Positions 6,494-9,098 of a stretch of DNA of 9,098 bases are shown here, piece after piece. Origin of the DNA: Erysipelotrichaceae bacterium UBA6182 (GTDB lineage Bacteria; Bacillota_I; Bacilli_A; Erysipelotrichales; Erysipelotrichaceae). The position numbers and the translations under genes are program-made. Under the pieces are notes generated by a model. That model was not told where the DNA came from. It was given only the letters and a program-made list of their open reading frames with translations, and did no database searches. The stretch spans positions 1 through 9,098 of the forward strand of contig DITO01000188.1 of assembly GCA_002422065.1 (NCBI GenBank), in the 5' to 3' direction. Every line of letters starts with the position of its first letter. Positions within the stretch are counted from its first letter, which is position 1.

Positions 6494-6526
6494 AAAAAAC
6501 GTATGGAGTAAAATCCTACGTTTTTT
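6494..6526 (+). terminator. Intrinsic terminator after glpK
   Basis: AAAAAACGTA (6494-6503) pairs with TACGTTTTTT (6517-6526). An inner GGA/TCC pair (6505-6507 with 6514-6516) lies beyond a bulged T6504, and the loop is GTAAAA. The T-run forms part of the descending arm. It closes the transporter/glpK unit, although dhaM follows within 30 bp with no clear promoter, so partial readthrough is possible. The A/T symmetry could also work on the other strand. Confidence 0.75.
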
Positions 6527-6555
6527 AAATTTACAGATAGCAAAAAGGAGATAAA

Positions 6556-6948
6556 ATGATTACAATCATACTTGTTTCGCACAGTAGAAAAATTAGTGAC
6601 GGAATTGTTGATATGATTACTGAAATGGTACCCTCAGATAACGTTACTGTTCTTTCTGCAGGAGGTACTGAAGATGGTGGTATTGGAACAGATCCAATGC
6701 GAATTCAATCTTTAATAGAAACTCATCAAGAAAGTGAACGAATTTACTTGTTTGGAGATATTGGTAGTTCTATTATGAGTATTGAAATGGTTCTTGATCT
6801 TATCGATTCAGATTTTAAAGAGAAGTGTTTATATATAGACGCTCCACTTGTTGAAGGAGCATTTGTTGCCGCAGTACAAGCGATGATTGATCCCTCTCAT
6901 GAGGCAATACTAAGAGAAGTAAATAAACTAAAAAACAATCAAGGGTAA
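6556..6948 (+). CDS. dhaM: PTS-dependent dihydroxyacetone kinase phosphotransferase subunit DhaM
   Basis: The 130-residue protein is an EIIA-mannose-like domain that receives phosphate from P~HPr and passes it to the ADP tightly bound to DhaL. The phosphorylated histidine is His9 in ILVSHS. Other family signs are the GGIGTDP segment, GDIGSSIMS in place of the usual DLGSA, and APLVEGAFVAA. It is a stand-alone EIIA domain without the HPr or EI-like fusions of E. coli DhaM, which is the usual Firmicutes form. The ribosome binding site AAAGGAG (6544-6550) fixes the start. The gene lies between the glpK terminator and the convergent dhaKL, so it is separated from the other two subunits and may be expressed by readthrough from the glpK unit. 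Confidence 0.92.
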   Translation: MITIILVSHSRKISDGIVDMITEMVPSDNVTVLSAGGTEDGGIGTDPMRIQSLIETHQESERIYLFGDIGSSIMSIEMVLDLIDSDFKEKCLYIDAPLVEGAFVAAVQAMIDPSHEAILREVNKLKNNQG

Positions 6949-6962
6949 CCTTGATTGTTTTT
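6931..6962. terminator. Bidirectional terminator between dhaM and dhaL
   Basis: A perfect 14-bp stem pairs 6931-6944 (AAAAACAATCAAGG) with 6949-6962 around a GTAA (GNRA) loop. The A-run and T-run flanks make it functional on both strands for convergent dhaM and dhaKL. The left arm contains the last dhaM codons and the dhaM TAA stop (6946-6948) is in the loop; the dhaL stop (6967-6969) is 4 bp beyond the stem. Confidence 0.9.
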
Positions 6963-6966
6963 ATGT

Positions 6967-7557
6967 CTACATAACTCTAAGTAATGCTTTAAACAGTAAT
7001 CCTGATGAGAATGATCCAGGATCTATGTGACCAATAGATCGATCTCCTAGATATGCAGCTCTACCTTTAGTTGCTCGAAGTGGAGCAGTATCATTTACGA
7101 ATTGATCAACTAATTCATCAGTAAGTTCTTGTTTTCTCATTGTTTCAATTACAGGTATCCATACATCAATCATTGTTTTTTCATGGCGAGTTGCTTTGCC
7201 ACGAAGCATAATCGATTCAACACCTGCTTGCAATGCATCAACAAGTTGCTCTTGAGTAATTTCAGTACTTGCGCCAATCATTTTGGCCATGGCTAGGAAT
7301 GCAGAACCATATAATGGTCCCGATGCTCCTCCTACTTTACTAAGTAATGTCATACCAATGAGTTTACATTCTTCGGAAATTGCCAAATCACTTTTAGTTA
7401 GGCGGGCTTCAGCATAGGCGTTTGCGCCTTTTGCCATATTGAATCCATGATCACCATCACCAATCGCATTGTCAAGATCACTCATGTATTCTTTATGTGT
7501 CTGAATGTCTTTTGACCATTGTTCAAACCATTGGGTAAATGCGAGTGGAGTTAACAT
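6967..7557 (-). CDS. dhaL: Dihydroxyacetone kinase ADP-binding subunit DhaL
   Basis: The 196-residue subunit holds a permanently bound ADP that is rephosphorylated by DhaM and used to phosphorylate Dha on DhaK. The Mg-ADP site LDNAIGDGDHG (28-38; Asp29, Asp34, Asp36) is intact. GGASGPLYG, KTMIDVW and the C-terminal GRAAYLGDRSIGHIDPGS are also present. The loop before KTM reads ATRHE, where many homologues have a Gly-Asp pair; this is a small local difference. Length is close to the usual 190-210. The start is 1 bp after the dhaK stop and has little ribosome binding site of its own, so translation is probably coupled to dhaK. Confidence 0.95.
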   Translation of the reverse strand: MLTPLAFTQWFEQWSKDIQTHKEYMSDLDNAIGDGDHGFNMAKGANAYAEARLTKSDLAISEECKLIGMTLLSKVGGASGPLYGSAFLAMAKMIGASTEITQEQLVDALQAGVESIMLRGKATRHEKTMIDVWIPVIETMRKQELTDELVDQFVNDTAPLRATKGRAAYLGDRSIGHIDPGSFSSGLLFKALLRVM

Positions 7558-7558
7558 T

Positions 7559-8551
7559 TTACCACGCAGCTACTTTCACTTCTTGATCAAGATAATCAAC
7601 CCAACGTGGATCTCTCACTCTTAGAACTGTGAGTGAAATTCCTTGCATTTCGATTGAAGTCATTTTGTTTCCGATAACCTTGCGAACAACATTAAGTTTG
7701 TGTTCACCTAATAAGTTAAGAACATCATTCATAAAGACATATTGTTCCATTAGTGGTGTTCCACCAAGTCCATTCACAAATGCTACTACTTTTTCATTTG
7801 CTTCAAGTTTTAGTTCAGCAACGATCTTATCGATAAATTCTTTCGCAAGATCTTTAGAAGGTTGAAGTTTTGCACGACGATATCCAGGTTCTCCATGAAT
7901 ACCTAAACCAAACTCAATTTCATCTTCTCCAAGTTCAAAACCAGGTTTTCCTGCTTGAGGAACGATGGCAGGGGTTAATGCTAAACCTAAAGTAGCCATT
8001 TCTTTAATGAGTCTTTCTCCTTCAACTTTAATCTCTTCAAGTGAAGCTCCATTTTCAGCTAAAGCACCTAGAATCTTGTGTACAAGAACTGTTCCCGCAA
8101 CACCACGACGACCTTCAGTCCAAGTGGAATCTTCAACTGCGATATCATCATTAGTAATGACGAAATCAACTTTAATATTATCCATTTCTTCTGCCATTTC
8201 TTTAGCCATTGTAAAGTTAATGACATCTCCAGTATAGTTTTTAATAACTAAGAATACACCAGCACCTTTATCAGCTGCTTTTATACCTTCATAAACTTGA
8301 TCAACAGTTGGAGATGTAAATACATCACCACATACAGCAGCACTCAGCATACCTTTACCTACAAAACCTGCGTGAGATGGTTCATGTCCACTTCCACCTC
8401 CAGAAATTAACCCAACTTTACCTTTGCCTTCGTAATTACGAGCGACAACACGAGTATCATTGACACGATGGACGATGTCTTCGTGGGTGGCAACTAAGCC
8501 ATTAATCATTTCTTCGACGATGTCTTCTGGTCTGTTAATAATCTTTTTCAT
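7559..8551 (-). CDS. dhaK: Dihydroxyacetone kinase substrate-binding subunit DhaK
   Basis: The 330-residue subunit binds Dha covalently as a hemiaminal through His219 in GLGIHGEPG (His218 in E. coli). The catalytic pair is His56 in SGGGSGHEPSH and Asp109 in NYTGD. The product is DHAP. The reading frame is open further upstream to 8665, but the start at 8551 is right: AAAGGAGG lies just ahead of it, the protein begins with the family-typical MKKIINRPEDIVEEM, and the promoter lies within the extra stretch. It is first in the dhaKL unit, controlled by a promoter at 8604-8632 with an overlapping cre site. No glycerol dehydrogenase to make Dha is in this window, so Dha comes from a gene elsewhere or from outside the cell. 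Confidence 0.96.
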   Translation of the reverse strand: MKKIINRPEDIVEEMINGLVATHEDIVHRVNDTRVVARNYEGKGKVGLISGGGSGHEPSHAGFVGKGMLSAAVCGDVFTSPTVDQVYEGIKAADKGAGVFLVIKNYTGDVINFTMAKEMAEEMDNIKVDFVITNDDIAVEDSTWTEGRRGVAGTVLVHKILGALAENGASLEEIKVEGERLIKEMATLGLALTPAIVPQAGKPGFELGEDEIEFGLGIHGEPGYRRAKLQPSKDLAKEFIDKIVAELKLEANEKVVAFVNGLGGTPLMEQYVFMNDVLNLLGEHKLNVVRKVIGNKMTSIEMQGISLTVLRVRDPRWVDYLDQEVKVAAW

Positions 8552-8590
8552 GGTTTCCTCCTTTTGATCAATAGAACAATACACCATGAG

Positions 8591-8604
8591 TGTATACGCT
8601 TTCA
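8591..8604 (-). promoter_or_regulatory. cre site (CcpA operator) at the dhaK promoter
   Basis: TGTATACGCTTTCA (plus-strand reading) matches TGWAANCGNTNWCA at all defined positions but one. It lies just downstream of the dhaK -10 box and covers the expected transcription start near 8597, a position where CcpA binding would block initiation. Strand is given for the gene controlled. Confidence 0.68.
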
Positions 8605-8632
8605 TTATAAAACTTTCGTTGATTAAAGGCAA
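8604..8632 (-). promoter_or_regulatory. Promoter of dhaKL
   Basis: Reading the minus strand, TTGCCT (8632-8627) and a perfect TATAAT (8609-8604) are separated by 17 bp, a good sigma-A-type promoter. The expected start is near 8597, giving a leader of about 45 nt to the dhaK ATG at 8551. Confidence 0.7.
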
Positions 8633-8647
8633 AAGGAATAAACTGGT

Positions 8648-8663
8648 AGTCGGATATTGTCGC
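8648..8663 (+). promoter_or_regulatory. Second exact copy of the 16-bp operator-like motif
   Basis: AGTCGGATATTGTCGC is identical to 4018-4033, while the flanking bases differ. The second half continues to TGTCGCA, which matches the Bacillus 0A box TGTCGAA at 6 of 7 positions. It is about 51-66 bp upstream of the inferred dhaK start. Its orientation relative to dhaK is opposite to that of the first copy relative to the transporter unit, so it might instead act on the divergent flavoprotein gene at 8736, or on both. Confidence 0.5.
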
Positions 8664-8669
8664 ATTAGA

Positions 8670-8701
8670 TTGTAACTTTTACTTTCAAATTCAACTATAC
8701 T
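8670..8701 (+). promoter_or_regulatory. Possible promoter of the divergent flavoprotein gene
   Basis: TATACT (8696-8701) is a fair -10 box, with TTGTAA at 8670-8675 as a candidate -35. The 20-bp spacing is longer than ideal, so this is weak. A start near 8708 would leave a leader of about 28 nt. Confidence 0.3.
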
Positions 8702-8735
8702 TAAAAATTAGACATTAATATGATAGGATGTAATT

Positions 8736-9098
8736 ATGAAAAAATTAATCATCATTGGAGCAGGTCCTGCAGGGTGTATGGCAGCCATAAGTGCAAAGAC
8801 ACATCATCCCCATTGGGATGTTATTTTAATTGATAGAAATACTCGAATTGGAGAAAAATTAAGATTAAGTGGTGGAGGACGATGTAATATCAGTGCTAAT
8901 GTTTCAATCGAAACTGTCATTGAACAAACCCCAAGAAATGGTCGTTTCTTATATGCAACACTGCAAACAATGAATCCAACACATATTAAGCAATTCTTTG
9001 CACAACGCAATCTACCGTTGGTTGAGGAAGATCATAAGCGATTATTTCCAGTGACTCATAAAGCAGACGATGTAGCCAATGTACTCTTAAAAGAACTT
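8736..9098 (+). CDS. BaiN/HI0933-type NAD(P)/FAD-dependent flavoprotein (3' partial)
   Basis: The first 121 residues are present and the frame is still open at the window edge; the family is about 400 residues. The N-terminus has IIGAGPAGCMAA (FAD-binding GxGxxG). LRLSGGGRCNIS and NGRFLYATL follow, then HKRLFPVTHKADDVANVL, which together are the signature of the HI0933/BaiN group. The family's role is mostly uncertain; some members reduce bile acid intermediates. A modest ribosome binding site (AGGATG, 8725-8730) precedes the start. It is transcribed away from dhaKL and may be unrelated to glycerol use, apart from sharing an intergenic region that contains the repeated motif. Confidence 0.88.
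   Translation, partial: MKKLIIIGAGPAGCMAAISAKTHHPHWDVILIDRNTRIGEKLRLSGGGRCNISANVSIETVIEQTPRNGRFLYATLQTMNPTHIKQFFAQRNLPLVEEDHKRLFPVTHKADDVANVLLKEL

Noticed and set aside
7629..8237. Two plus-strand open frames of 78 and 90 codons opposite dhaK
   Set aside because: Both are antisense shadows of a strongly conserved dhaK sequence with no independent support.
8552..8665. N-terminal extension of DhaK to an upstream ATG at 8665
   Set aside because: The extra residues do not fit the family, the stretch contains the promoter and cre site, and the ATG at 8551 has an excellent ribosome binding site.
1..9098. CRISPR arrays, tRNA or rRNA genes, insertion sequences, phage genes
   Set aside because: No regular repeat-spacer pattern, no RNA gene signatures and no transposase or integrase motifs were seen; the locus reads as ordinary chromosomal metabolism.

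Overview
The window is a glycerol and dihydroxyacetone (Dha) utilisation locus from a low-GC Gram-positive bacterium. Codon use is AT-rich, ribosome binding sites are strong AGGAGG types, and there are catabolite-response (cre) sites, a Firmicutes-type glycerol kinase with the HPr-phosphorylatable histidine region, and a Spo0A-family response regulator. I suspect an anaerobic or facultative member of the Erysipelotrichia or a neighbouring Bacillota lineage, but the genus cannot be proven from this sequence. Spo0A is the only sporulation-type protein here.

Layout. (1) Positions 86-3949 (+) are four overlapping genes: a GlpA-type FAD glycerol-3-phosphate dehydrogenase with a C-terminal [2Fe-2S] domain, a GlpB-like FAD/NAD(P) oxidoreductase, a small four-cysteine DUF1667 protein, and a Spo0A-like response regulator. 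They end in a hairpin that overlaps the Spo0A stop codon. (2) Positions 3950-4212 are a regulatory region with an inverted GATATTGTCGC motif pair, a perfect -10 box and a near-perfect cre site. (3) Positions 4213-6473 (+) hold two tandem paralogous small membrane proteins (Lin0368-type putative glycerol transporter subunits) and glycerol kinase GlpK, followed by a terminator. (4) Positions 6556-6948 (+) encode DhaM, the PTS EIIA-like phosphodonor. (5) Positions 8551-6967 (-) are dhaK-dhaL, convergent with dhaM and sharing a perfect bidirectional terminator with it. (6) A divergent intergenic region (8552-8735) carries the dhaK promoter, a second cre site and a second exact copy of the 16-bp motif. 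(7) A BaiN/HI0933-type flavoprotein starts at 8736 (+) and runs off the window.

How it works together. Glycerol probably enters through the small membrane pair, since no GlpF-type aquaglyceroporin is present. GlpK phosphorylates it and the GlpA/GlpB/DUF1667 set oxidises the product to DHAP. DhaKLM forms DHAP from dihydroxyacetone with phosphate from PEP through the PTS. HPr is expected to feed DhaM and to activate GlpK, and CcpA probably represses both promoters through the cre sites. The most interesting signal is a 16-bp sequence, AGTCGGATATTGTCGC, repeated exactly upstream of the transporter/glpK unit and upstream of dhaKL. It contains two GTCG cores one helical turn apart, which resembles tandem Spo0A boxes. 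The locus encodes a Spo0A-like protein inside its own operon, so a Spo0A-family regulator may control glycerol catabolism here rather than, or as well as, sporulation.
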